Below are positions 1-6,027 of a DNA stretch of 8,994 nucleotides, piece after piece; within the stretch, counting starts at the first letter, position 1, and every line of letters starts with the position of its first letter. Under the pieces are notes generated by a model. That model worked only from the letters and a program-made list of their open reading frames with translations. It was not told the DNA's origin and made no database searches. Origin of the DNA: Methylomarinum sp. (GTDB taxonomy: Bacteria; Pseudomonadota; Gammaproteobacteria; Methylococcales; Methylomonadaceae); assembly GCA_013139755.1 (NCBI GenBank), contig WTAG01000649.1, forward strand, positions 1 through 8,994, read 5' to 3'. The translations under genes and the position numbers were made by a program.

Positions 1-204
1 GACATCAAAGCATAAATCCATAAATAGGTGAGACAACGCCTGGTTTTTTGAGGTAATTATGGGTGGGAATACGCTGAAGAGGGTGTGAGCTAATGCAGGT
101 TGATCTGTTTGAAACTGTTCAATAATAGATCTGCCTGTATTTTCGTCAATACTTTTGGCGTATTCGATAGCGTGATAAAGTTCTCTGTCTGTCAGTTCGT
201 GCAT
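1..204 (-). CDS. Hypothetical protein, 5' part only (runs off the window)
   Basis: On the minus strand an ATG at 204-202 opens a frame with no stop for 68 codons up to the window edge, so only the N-terminal part is visible. It begins MHELTDRELYHAIEYAKSID and continues as a mostly helical, soluble-looking stretch with acidic and aromatic residues. There is no signal peptide or membrane segment. I do not recognise the family. No clear Shine-Dalgarno sequence precedes the ATG, so the true start could differ. The gene is divergent from pstS, with about 256 bp between them. Confidence rests on the open frame, its protein-like composition and its placement at a normal divergent intergenic region. 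Confidence 0.55.
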   Translation of the reverse strand, partial: MHELTDRELYHAIEYAKSIDENTGRSIIEQFQTDQPALAHTLFSVFPPIITSKNQALSHLFMDLCFDV

Positions 205-369
205 GGTTTGATTAATAATAGGGTATAAAAACACTATCATACTATATGAAAATACTTGCCATAGACCAAGGTGAGAGGAGTGTACATTAATAACTCTATG
301 GGGTGGAGTTGTTACCAAATAAGAATTGTTATCAATATAGCGAAATTATTGCCAGGCTAAAAAATAAAG

Positions 370-409
370 CCGTCATTAAACTGTCATATTTCGTTCATAT
401 TACTGTCAT
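370..409 (+). promoter_or_regulatory. Double Pho box (PhoB-binding repeats) upstream of pstS
   Basis: Four 7-bp direct repeats recur exactly every 11 bp: CCGTCAT (370-376), CTGTCAT (381-387), CGTTCAT (392-398) and CTGTCAT (403-409). They are separated by the AT-rich 4-bp spacers TAAA, ATTT and ATTA. This is the known PhoB architecture (CTGTCAT-N4 repeats), here equal to two adjacent boxes. A possible -10 element, CACAAT at 420-425, lies about 10 bp downstream, the usual distance when the Pho box replaces the -35. It predicts induction of the downstream gene by phosphate starvation. Confidence 0.9.
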
Positions 410-460
410 TTTTCCTGTGCACAATGACCACAGATTAATTAAGATCGAGAATATATAAAT

Positions 461-1435
461 ATGAAAATGAAATCATTAGTTGCAGCATTAGGTTTTGCTT
501 CAGCCGCTTTGTTAAGTGGTACAGCAACAGCAGTACAGTCTGTAGACGCAGGTATTCCTGACTATCAAAAAGCCAGTGGCGTATCGGGTAATCTATCCAG
601 TGTAGGTTCAGATACATTAGCTAACTTGATGACACTTTGGGCTGAAGAATTTAAACGCTCTTACCCTAATGTCAATATTCAAATTCAAGCGGCGGGCTCT
701 TCTACTGCTCCCCCCGCGTTAACAGAAGCTACTTCTAATCTAGGGCCTATGAGTCGTAAGATGAAGGACAAAGAGCGTGATGCCTTTGAAAAGAAATATG
801 GTTATAAACCAACGGCAATTCCAGTCGCTATTGATGCCTTAGCGGTTTATGTAAACAAAGAAAACCCAATTAAGGGATTAACTATTCCTCAAGTTGATGC
901 GATTATGTCTTCAACTCGAAAATGTGGAAATGACTTAGATATTAATAGTTGGGGTGATGCAGGTTTAGAAGGTGCATGGGCTGGTAAAACAATTCAGTTA
1001 TATGGACGTAACTCAGTTTCTGGTACTTACGGTTATTTCAAGAAAAAAGCTTTGTGTAAAGGTGATTACAAAAGCAACGTAAATGAGCAACCAGGTTCTG
1101 CATCTGTTGTGCAATCGGTCACTTCTTCACTAAACGGTATTGGTTATTCAGGTATTGGTTATAAGACTTCGGGGGTAAAAGCAGTGCCTCTAGCTAAAAA
1201 ACCAGGACAAGCATTTGTTGAAGCAACACCAGAAAATGCCGTTGCAGGTAAGTATCCTTTAGCTCGTTTCTTGTATGTTTATGTAAATAAACAACCTAAT
1301 AAGCCTTTAGCACCTTTAGAGCAAGAATTTGTAAAAATGGTTCTATCTCAAAATGGTCAAAAAGTGGTTATTAAAGACGGTTATATTCCATTACCAGAAA
1401 AAGTGGTTACTCAAGCATTAGAGTCAATTAAATAG
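461..1435 (+). CDS. pstS: Phosphate ABC transporter periplasmic substrate-binding protein (PstS type)
   Basis: The 324-residue product should bind phosphate in the periplasm and deliver it to a PstCAB permease. Residues 1-24 form a Sec signal peptide with a hydrophobic core and an ATA|VQ cleavage site. The mature part shows the PstS signatures: GSDT (49-52), AAGSST (77-82), the GPMSRKM segment (95-101), IDALAVYVN (124-132) and [12 protein letters not shown] (182-193), which contribute backbone, Ser and Arg contacts to phosphate in the family. C155 and C199 may form a disulfide. The ATG at 461 is preferred over the in-frame ATG at 467 because GAGA at 447-450 is about 10 bases upstream of it. 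The gene stands alone: no pstC, pstA, pstB or phoU follows, and a terminator lies downstream. The Pho box at 370-409 makes PhoB control nearly certain. It could instead be a homologue that feeds a distant Pst system or acts in phosphate sensing. Confidence 0.93.
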   Translation: MKMKSLVAALGFASAALLSGTATAVQSVDAGIPDYQKASGVSGNLSSVGSDTLANLMTLWAEEFKRSYPNVNIQIQAAGSSTAPPALTEATSNLGPMSRKMKDKERDAFEKKYGYKPTAIPVAIDALAVYVNKENPIKGLTIPQVDAIMSSTRKCGNDLDINSWGDAGLEGAWAGKTIQLYGRNSVSGTYGYFKKKALCKGDYKSNVNEQPGSASVVQSVTSSLNGIGYSGIGYKTSGVKAVPLAKKPGQAFVEATPENAVAGKYPLARFLYVYVNKQPNKPLAPLEQEFVKMVLSQNGQKVVIKDGYIPLPEKVVTQALESIK

Positions 1436-1443
1436 GTTGGATA

Positions 1444-1529
1444 TGCTCCTCAAGAGCAAGGATCTATGCAAGGGATGCATAGTACAAGGACGTAACAAAA
1501 TAGCTTGAATCTCCCCTCTCTGATGAGAG
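1444..1529 (+). other. Structured 3' region of pstS (three small hairpins)
   Basis: Between the pstS stop and its terminator lie three inverted repeats: TGCTC/GAGCA (1444-1458), CTATGCA/TGCATAG (1464-1482, loop AGGGA) and CTCTC/GAGAG (1516-1529, loop TGAT). None is followed by a T-run, so they are not terminators themselves. They could stabilise the pstS message or belong to a 3'-UTR-derived small RNA. The inverted repeats are directly visible; any function is inference. Confidence 0.4.
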
Positions 1530-1549
1530 TTGTTTTGTGGTAAAAATGA

Positions 1550-1585
1550 AACCGAAAGTTGCATAGCTGACTTTCGGTTTTTTTT
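1550..1585 (+). terminator. Rho-independent terminator of pstS, probably bidirectional
   Basis: A perfect 10-bp stem, AACCGAAAGT (1550-1559) paired with ACTTTCGGTT (1570-1579), encloses a 10-base loop. A run of eight T (1578-1585) follows on the plus strand. On the minus strand the same stem is followed by TTTCATTTTT, so it can also end the convergent regulator gene, whose stop is at 1602. Confidence 0.88.
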
Positions 1586-1601
1586 GTTTTAAAAGGAGCG
1601 T

Positions 1602-3164
1602 TTAATTTCGGTAATTGTCCGGGTTGATCTGATATTTATTTAATTTGTTGTATACAGCTCTAGTCGATATTTCCATACTAGCTGCAATTTTTTTAATATT
1701 GCCTTGATTCAGTTGTAATGAATCTTTTAAAAATGCTTGTTCCACATTGGCTATGGCTTGCTCTTTCAGTTGTTTCCAATCTATAGAATTAATTTTGGAT
1801 TCATCAAACTCTAGCTTTAACTCCGTCATTTCAGTATTTGTGGTAAATAACAGGCTACGTTCCAGGACATTTTCCAGTTCTCTAACATTGCCGGGCCAGT
1901 GATACGCCCGAATTTTCTGCATGACTTCTCTGCTGACTGAATCTACCGTTTTATTATGTTTATTGCTCATCCGTTGCAAAATCAATTGTACTAGTGCAGG
2001 CAAATCACCATGCCTTTCGACTAGAGGGGGGATCTCCAGTGCCACTACATTAATACGGTAGTATAAATCATGACGAAATAGTCCCTGTTCTACTTTGTTT
2101 TGTAGACTGACGTTGGTCGCAGAAATAATGCGCAAATCAACTTGTATGGTTTGTTTTCCACCTACTCTTTCCAGTTCCCCTTCCTGGAGCACTCTGAGTA
2201 AACGGGTCTGGGCGGCTGGTGACAAGGAGTCTACTTCATCCAAAAATAGAGTTCCGCCTTCGGCTCTTTCAAAAAAACCTTGATGTACTTCAATTGCACC
2301 GGTAAAAGCACCTTTCTCGTGACCAAATAAAGCACTTTCGATTAAACTTTCAGGAATAGCACCGCAATTGATAGGTACAAAAGCCTTATTGCAGCGGTCA
2401 CTCATAGCATGTATGGCGCGCGCTACCAGCTCTTTGCCAACGCCGGTTTTTCCTTGAATTAATATGGTTGCTGAAGTGGGCGCAATAACTTCTATCGATT
2501 GCAAGACCTGCTTCATCTCTGGAGAGTTAGCAATAATCACAGGCGCTTGAGATTTTTTAACAGGTTTTTTACTTTGTTTTCGCCAGATTTTTAACATGCT
2601 TTCTTCTATCCGTGAATGTAGCGCATCAAAATCTTTCTTATCGGTATCTTTATTCCAATTGTCTCGATACTCAATCCCCTGTTTGTTTTTTGCTGTTTCA
2701 GGGTTGAGGTGAACATAAACTTCACAGCAACCATCATGGCGAGCAATACTTTTGGCTATTTCAACTTTGGCATAACCAAAGTTACGCGCTGCAATACCAC
2801 CAAAAACACTGGATGTCATGCCGCATAATTCAGGAAAATTGACCACTTTCTCTCCAAAAGGACAGCTACTGTTACAAACAGCGATACGATCCTGAGTACT
2901 TGAAGATAAAGAAAAGTTGCCGCCAATATTATTTTTAAGCCCCAAAATTAATTCGATATAGCTTTCTATATCCAGCATTTGGTCTTGGTTATAGTTATCA
3001 GAGCGATAAACTTCCTCAAAAAAATAGCCTGCTGTACGGGCGATATGCTCAATTAATTGCTGAGATTGATTCTGTCCCTGCTGCTCGCTGGCATGCATTA
3101 GCTCAAGAATAAAGGTTTGCAAAAAAGAAACAGGTGTTAAGTCGGAAAGAGAGGTATCGCTCAT
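1602..3164 (-). CDS. Sigma-54-dependent transcriptional activator with N-terminal Cys-rich sensor-like domain
   Basis: This 520-residue enhancer-binding protein should use ATP hydrolysis to open sigma-54 promoters. Residues 1-195 are a sensor region. Its core (about 93-153) has C97, C101 in a CPFGE motif, C114 in ELCGMTS, then FGGIAARNFGYAKVEIAKSIAR and C146/C147. This resembles the MetOD1 (methanogen output domain 1) family as I recall it; no receiver or PAS domain is visible. The AAA+ domain (about 208-440) has Walker A GKTGVGK (238-244), the sigma-54 contact loop GAFTGA (285-290), Walker B TLFLDE (305-310), RHDLYYR (364-370) with the arginine-finger region, and WPGNVREL (423-430). A Fis-type helix-turn-helix occupies about 475-515. 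All key residues are intact. The gene is divergent from the 3409-6773 operon, which has a sigma-54 promoter, so that operon is the likely target. No strong Shine-Dalgarno precedes the ATG at 3164. Confidence 0.93.
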   Translation of the reverse strand: MSDTSLSDLTPVSFLQTFILELMHASEQQGQNQSQQLIEHIARTAGYFFEEVYRSDNYNQDQMLDIESYIELILGLKNNIGGNFSLSSSTQDRIAVCNSSCPFGEKVVNFPELCGMTSSVFGGIAARNFGYAKVEIAKSIARHDGCCEVYVHLNPETAKNKQGIEYRDNWNKDTDKKDFDALHSRIEESMLKIWRKQSKKPVKKSQAPVIIANSPEMKQVLQSIEVIAPTSATILIQGKTGVGKELVARAIHAMSDRCNKAFVPINCGAIPESLIESALFGHEKGAFTGAIEVHQGFFERAEGGTLFLDEVDSLSPAAQTRLLRVLQEGELERVGGKQTIQVDLRIISATNVSLQNKVEQGLFRHDLYYRINVVALEIPPLVERHGDLPALVQLILQRMSNKHNKTVDSVSREVMQKIRAYHWPGNVRELENVLERSLLFTTNTEMTELKLEFDESKINSIDWKQLKEQAIANVEQAFLKDSLQLNQGNIKKIAASMEISTRAVYNKLNKYQINPDNYRN

Positions 3165-3185
3165 GGCTGTAGTGTGAAGTTGATT

Positions 3186-3198
3186 TTCAATGATTGAA
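3186..3198. promoter_or_regulatory. Candidate activator-binding dyad (UAS)
   Basis: TTCAA-TGA-TTGAA is a perfect 5-bp inverted repeat. With the preceding TTGATTTTCAA (3180-3190), TTGA/TCAA half-sites alternate every 7 bp. The centre lies about 105 bp upstream of the start predicted from the sigma-54 promoter, in the range usual for enhancer-binding-protein sites. It also lies just ahead of the regulator's own ATG, so autoregulation is possible. The dyad is visible; its role is inference, and short AT-rich dyads arise by chance. Confidence 0.3.
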
Positions 3199-3225
3199 GC
3201 ATAGTTTCAGAGGATAAGTAAACAA
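3198..3225 (-). promoter_or_regulatory. Possible sigma-70 promoter of the sigma-54 regulator gene
   Basis: Read on the minus strand, TTGTTT (3225-3220) and TATGCT (3203-3198) are separated by 16 bp and could be the -35 and -10 of the regulator gene, about 35-40 bases ahead of its ATG. The -10 abuts the candidate dyad at 3186-3198. Both hexamers are only moderate matches. Confidence 0.3.
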
Positions 3226-3271
3226 AAAATATAAGTGATTGTTTTTTTAGTGGTTATTTGTTTGGCGAAAA

Positions 3272-3287
3272 CGGCATGAAACATGCT
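3272..3287 (+). promoter_or_regulatory. Sigma-54 (-24/-12) promoter of the five-gene operon
   Basis: CGGCATGAAACATGCT matches TGGCAC-N5-TTGCA in form: the invariant GG (3273-3274) and GC (3285-3286) have the required spacing of 10 intervening bases. The predicted start is near 3298, leaving a leader of about 110 bases before the ATG at 3409. Its position opposite a sigma-54 activator gene strongly supports it. The T at the first position of each element is replaced (C and A), so it may be a weak or tightly activator-dependent promoter. Confidence 0.68.
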
Positions 3288-3313
3288 GTTACACAGTTTA
3301 GAGAGAAACGTGA

Positions 3314-3343
3314 AAACTTTTTAAAAGTAAAGTTTCAATTTTT
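3314..3343 (+). other. AT-rich hairpin with T-run in the operon leader
   Basis: AAACTTT (3314-3320) and AAAGTTT (3329-3335) form a perfect 7-bp inverted repeat with an 8-base loop. CAATTTTT follows. The same stretch also holds ACTTTT-T-AAAAGT (3316-3328) as an alternative pairing. It lies inside the leader transcribed from the sigma-54 promoter and could be a weak attenuator or a stability element. The stem has a single G-C pair, so strong termination is unlikely. Confidence 0.25.
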
Positions 3344-3408
3344 CTTAGAAAGGTTTTTATGTTCTTAGCGTAAAAAAGCAAAAACTATTAATAAAATGAG
3401 GTCACAAC

Positions 3409-4062
3409 ATGAGCGATAACAAACCCCCTTTAAACCCGCATCCATTAAGTGAATACGTAGCATGGGCTGGAAATCGTAATCGCGAGCCTTTGCTGGGTGT
3501 ATTAAAAGAGAAGTTACCCAAAGATCCCGCTCAAGTGCTGGAAATGGCAAGTGGAAGTGGTATGCATATCAACTTCTTTGCTCCGCATTTTGAGCATTTA
3601 CATTTCCATCCTTCAGATAAAGATATCGAAGTTTTTGATAATATCAAAAACCTGAGTAGAGATCAGGGTAATAATAATATTGCTGATCCAGTACATTTGG
3701 ATTTAACCGATCCTGAAACCTGGTTTAATGCAGGCACGCCTGGATCATTTTCATCAATCTTTTGTATCAATATTTTTCAGGTTGCACCTGTTTCTATTGC
3801 CGATGGCATGATGAAATGTGCTGAACATTTACTGGATGATGATGGCATTTTATTAATTTATGGGCCGTTTCAAGTTGAAGGTGTATTTACCACCGATTCA
3901 AATAAGGAATTCCATAATACCTTAAGTTCTGCTGGCGTTTCTGAATGGGGCTTAAAAGATGTGGCTGATTTAAAAGCAGCGGCTGATAAGTATGGAATGG
4001 AATTAAAAGAACAAATCGATATGCCGTCTAATAATTTTTCGCTCATTTTCGGAAGAAAATAA
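3409..4062 (+). CDS. DUF938 family SAM-dependent methyltransferase-like protein
   Basis: The 217-residue product is a cytoplasmic, class I methyltransferase-like protein of the DUF938 family, whose substrate is unknown. The N-terminal segment GNRNREPLLGVLKEKLP (21-37) and motif I LEMASGSGMHINFFAPHF (44-61) match the family pattern, in which the glycine-rich loop binds S-adenosylmethionine. The acidic PSDKD (68-72) follows at the usual place for the end of beta-2, and HLDLTD (96-101) corresponds to the next strand. The family's usual Asn-Met-Ile-His-type motif appears here as INIFQVAPV (120-128), a divergent version. Length is normal for the family. GAGG at 3398-3401 is 7 bases before the ATG. 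It is the first gene after the sigma-54 promoter, with 34 bp to the carbonic anhydrase gene. The family call is firm; the reaction is unknown. Confidence 0.85.
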   Translation: MSDNKPPLNPHPLSEYVAWAGNRNREPLLGVLKEKLPKDPAQVLEMASGSGMHINFFAPHFEHLHFHPSDKDIEVFDNIKNLSRDQGNNNIADPVHLDLTDPETWFNAGTPGSFSSIFCINIFQVAPVSIADGMMKCAEHLLDDDGILLIYGPFQVEGVFTTDSNKEFHNTLSSAGVSEWGLKDVADLKAAADKYGMELKEQIDMPSNNFSLIFGRK

Positions 4063-4096
4063 TTACGTTATAAGATCAAACTAAGAGGATTGAATT

Positions 4097-4675
4097 ATGT
4101 CAAAAGTACTCAATGAAGTTTTACTGGCCAACCGTGAATATAGCAATGACTTTGATAAAGGTGATTTGCCGATGCCTCCAGGCCGCCAATTTGCCATTCT
4201 TACCTGTATGGATGCCCGTCTTGACCCAGCAAAATATGCAGGACTAGCAGAAGGTGATGCACATGTTATCCGTAATGCCGGTGGTCGTGCCAGTGATGAT
4301 GCTATTCGTTCTCTGGTTATTTCATACAAACTACTGGGTACGCGTGAATGGTTTGTAATTCATCACACCGATTGTGGTATGGAAACATTTACCAGTGAAA
4401 TTATGAGTGGATTGCTGGATAGCAGTTTAAAAACAGCATCGGTTGATGCCAATGGCTGGCATGACTGTTCTGAGGGGCCTAGTTCTGCTGAAGGTAAATA
4501 CATTAATTGGCTTACGATTAAAGATCAGGCTGAAAGTGTAACTGAAGACGTTATCAGAATAAAATCCAGCGCTTTAGTGCCAGCTGACATTCCTGTTTAT
4601 GGCTATATTTATGACGTTAAAACAGGCAGTTTGATTGAAGTTCCAACAGCAACAGAGGCAGGAAAAGTAAAATAA
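4097..4675 (+). CDS. Beta-class carbonic anhydrase
   Basis: This 192-residue soluble protein should interconvert CO2 and bicarbonate with a catalytic zinc. The beta-class signatures are complete: CMDARLD (37-43) supplies the zinc ligand C37 and the D39-R41 catalytic dyad, and HHTDCG (89-94) supplies ligands H90 and C93. [18 protein letters not shown] (56-73) is the conserved core helix region. The compact form, with DARLDP and VIHHTDCGM, resembles the short mycobacterial Rv1284-like subgroup rather than plant-like enzymes. AGAGGA just upstream gives a good ribosome site 7 bases before the ATG. The stop TAA shares a base with the next ATG (TAATG), implying translational coupling to the following dehydrogenase-like gene. 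Placement behind a sigma-54 promoter is unusual for a housekeeping carbonic anhydrase and suggests a conditional role. Confidence 0.92.
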   Translation: MSKVLNEVLLANREYSNDFDKGDLPMPPGRQFAILTCMDARLDPAKYAGLAEGDAHVIRNAGGRASDDAIRSLVISYKLLGTREWFVIHHTDCGMETFTSEIMSGLLDSSLKTASVDANGWHDCSEGPSSAEGKYINWLTIKDQAESVTEDVIRIKSSALVPADIPVYGYIYDVKTGSLIEVPTATEAGKVK

Positions 4676-5409
4676 TGGAGCAACAATGTTCTGCTGTTAT
4701 TATGGGCGTTGGACCCGAACGTGGTCTGGGCGCTACACTCGCAAAACGTTTTGCAGACGAAGGCCTACATGTCTTTATAGCAGGGCGTAGTGAAGAAAAG
4801 CTGCAACAAGTGGCTGATAGTATTCTGCAAAATGGTGGGTAGGTGACCTGTGTGGTTGCCGATGCAACCAAAGAGCAGGATCTCAGTCATTTGTTTGAGC
4901 TGATTAACAATAGCCGTTGTGCATTGCAAATTGCTGCTTACAATGTGGACAGCAATATTCCTGCACCTATTCTGGAGACTGAGGCAGAAATTTTTACTTT
5001 GTTATGGCAGCAAAATTGCCTGGGAGCTTTTTTGTTTGCTAAACAAGCCATTGCCAGCATGAAGCCGAACCATCAGGGCACGCTGTTTTTTACCGGCGCC
5101 ACGGCTTCTTTACGAGCAAAGCCGCCATTTACCGCTTTTGCATCTGCCAAAGCGGCTTTAAGGTCGTTGGCTCAAGGCTTGGCCAGGGAATTTTCCCCTG
5201 AAGGTATCCATGTGGTACATGCGATTATCGATGGGGTGATTAATGGTGATCGTGCTGCGCAACAATTTCCAGCCTATTACCAGAGCAAAGGTGAGGAAGG
5301 CATGTTGAAACTGGACGCTATTGCACAAACTTACTGGTCAATTCATTGTCAGCACCCTAGTGCATGGACTCATGAATTGGATCTCAGACCTTTTAAAGAA
5401 CCCTTTTAG
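4675..5409 (+). pseudogene. Short-chain dehydrogenase/reductase-like gene interrupted by an in-frame TAG
   Basis: From the ATG at 4675, which overlaps the carbonic anhydrase stop by one base, the frame encodes a Rossmann N-terminus with MGVGPERGLGATLAKRFADE (10-29) and GRSEEKL. It then meets TAG at 4840-4842 (codon 56) and continues in the same frame, without other damage, to 5409. Read through, the product would be 244 codons, normal for a classical-type SDR. The second part holds GATAS, then FTAFASAKAAL, where the catalytic Tyr of YxxxK is Phe (F155 of the read-through protein), and EFSPEGIHV. A Phe at this position with an incomplete glycine motif is typical of a known SDR subgroup (SDR_c10-like), so it is not part of the damage. 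Translation from the GTG at 4843 would give a 188-residue piece lacking the beta1-alphaA nucleotide-binding unit. The cause may be a recent nonsense mutation (for example CAG to TAG), a sequencing error or read-through. Confidence 0.8.
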
Positions 5410-5418
5410 GCAATAATA

Positions 5419-6027
5419 ATGACTGAACAAATCAGCTGGAAATTACAAGGTAGTTATTTTGAAACCTGTAATTGTGAAACTGCTTGCCCTTGCGTATGGT
5501 TACAAGCGCCATCAGAAGGTGACTGTAAATTACTGGTTGCCTGGCATATAGAAAGCGGCCATTTTGGAAATCAAACGCTGGAAAATCTTAATGTCGCATT
5601 GGCCTGTTATGCACCTGGCGATATGAAAGAGGGTAACTGGCAGGCGGCTTTATATATCGATGAACGCGCGGATGATGCACAGGTTGATGCCATTACTCAA
5701 ATTTTTAGTGGTCAACAAGGTGGGCATTTAGCGATTCTGATGAGTTTTGTCAGTGACGTTTTAGGTATTCAAAAAGTAAAAATTGATTATAAGGAAGAGG
5801 GTAATAAACGTTTTATGTCTATACCCGGCATTGCTCAGGCAGAAATAGAAAGCATTAAGGGAATTACAGGTGCCGAATCGACTATAAGCAACCCGCCTTT
5901 ATGTGTCGTTAGCAGTCACCCTTCCACTGTTGCTAAATCTAATCAGTACCAGTATCAGGATTATGATAAAAACTGGCAGTTTAGTGAGCGTAATGGTTAT
6001 TACTCTCCTTTTACTTATCAACCTTGA
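5419..6027 (+). CDS. DUF1326 domain protein with CxCxxxCxC cluster
   Basis: This 202-residue soluble protein belongs to the DUF1326 family; its function is unknown. The hallmark is near the N-terminus: GSYFETCNCETACPCVWL (11-28), in which C17, C19, C23 and C25 form a CxCxxxCxC pattern suited to binding a soft metal. Further cysteines are C36, C63 and C162. GGHLAILMSFVSDVLGI (101-117) and the IPGIAQAEI segment (135-143) fit the family fold. There is no signal peptide, so it should sit in the cytoplasm. AGG at 5408-5410 is 8 bases before the ATG, and the gap to the previous gene is 9 bp. Its stop overlaps the start of the DUF2182 membrane protein gene. DUF1326 and DUF2182 genes are, to my knowledge, often neighbours, which argues for a joint function. 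A metal-related role is inference from the cysteines. Confidence 0.88.
   Translation: MTEQISWKLQGSYFETCNCETACPCVWLQAPSEGDCKLLVAWHIESGHFGNQTLENLNVALACYAPGDMKEGNWQAALYIDERADDAQVDAITQIFSGQQGGHLAILMSFVSDVLGIQKVKIDYKEEGNKRFMSIPGIAQAEIESIKGITGAESTISNPPLCVVSSHPSTVAKSNQYQYQDYDKNWQFSERNGYYSPFTYQP

Noticed and set aside
435..617. Minus-strand 60-residue frame over the pstS start
   Set aside because: It overlaps the pstS signal peptide coding region, has no ribosome site, and its composition is typical of antisense translation.
4840..4842. TAG as a pyrrolysine or other recoded sense codon
   Set aside because: TAG ends pstS, the SDR and the DUF2182 gene in this same window, so it is an ordinary stop here, and no recoding signal or pyl gene is visible.
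4617..4871. Minus-strand 84-residue frame spanning the carbonic anhydrase/SDR junction
   Set aside because: It lies antisense to two recognisable protein families, and its Ser/Pro/Cys-rich composition and lack of a ribosome site mark it as a shadow.
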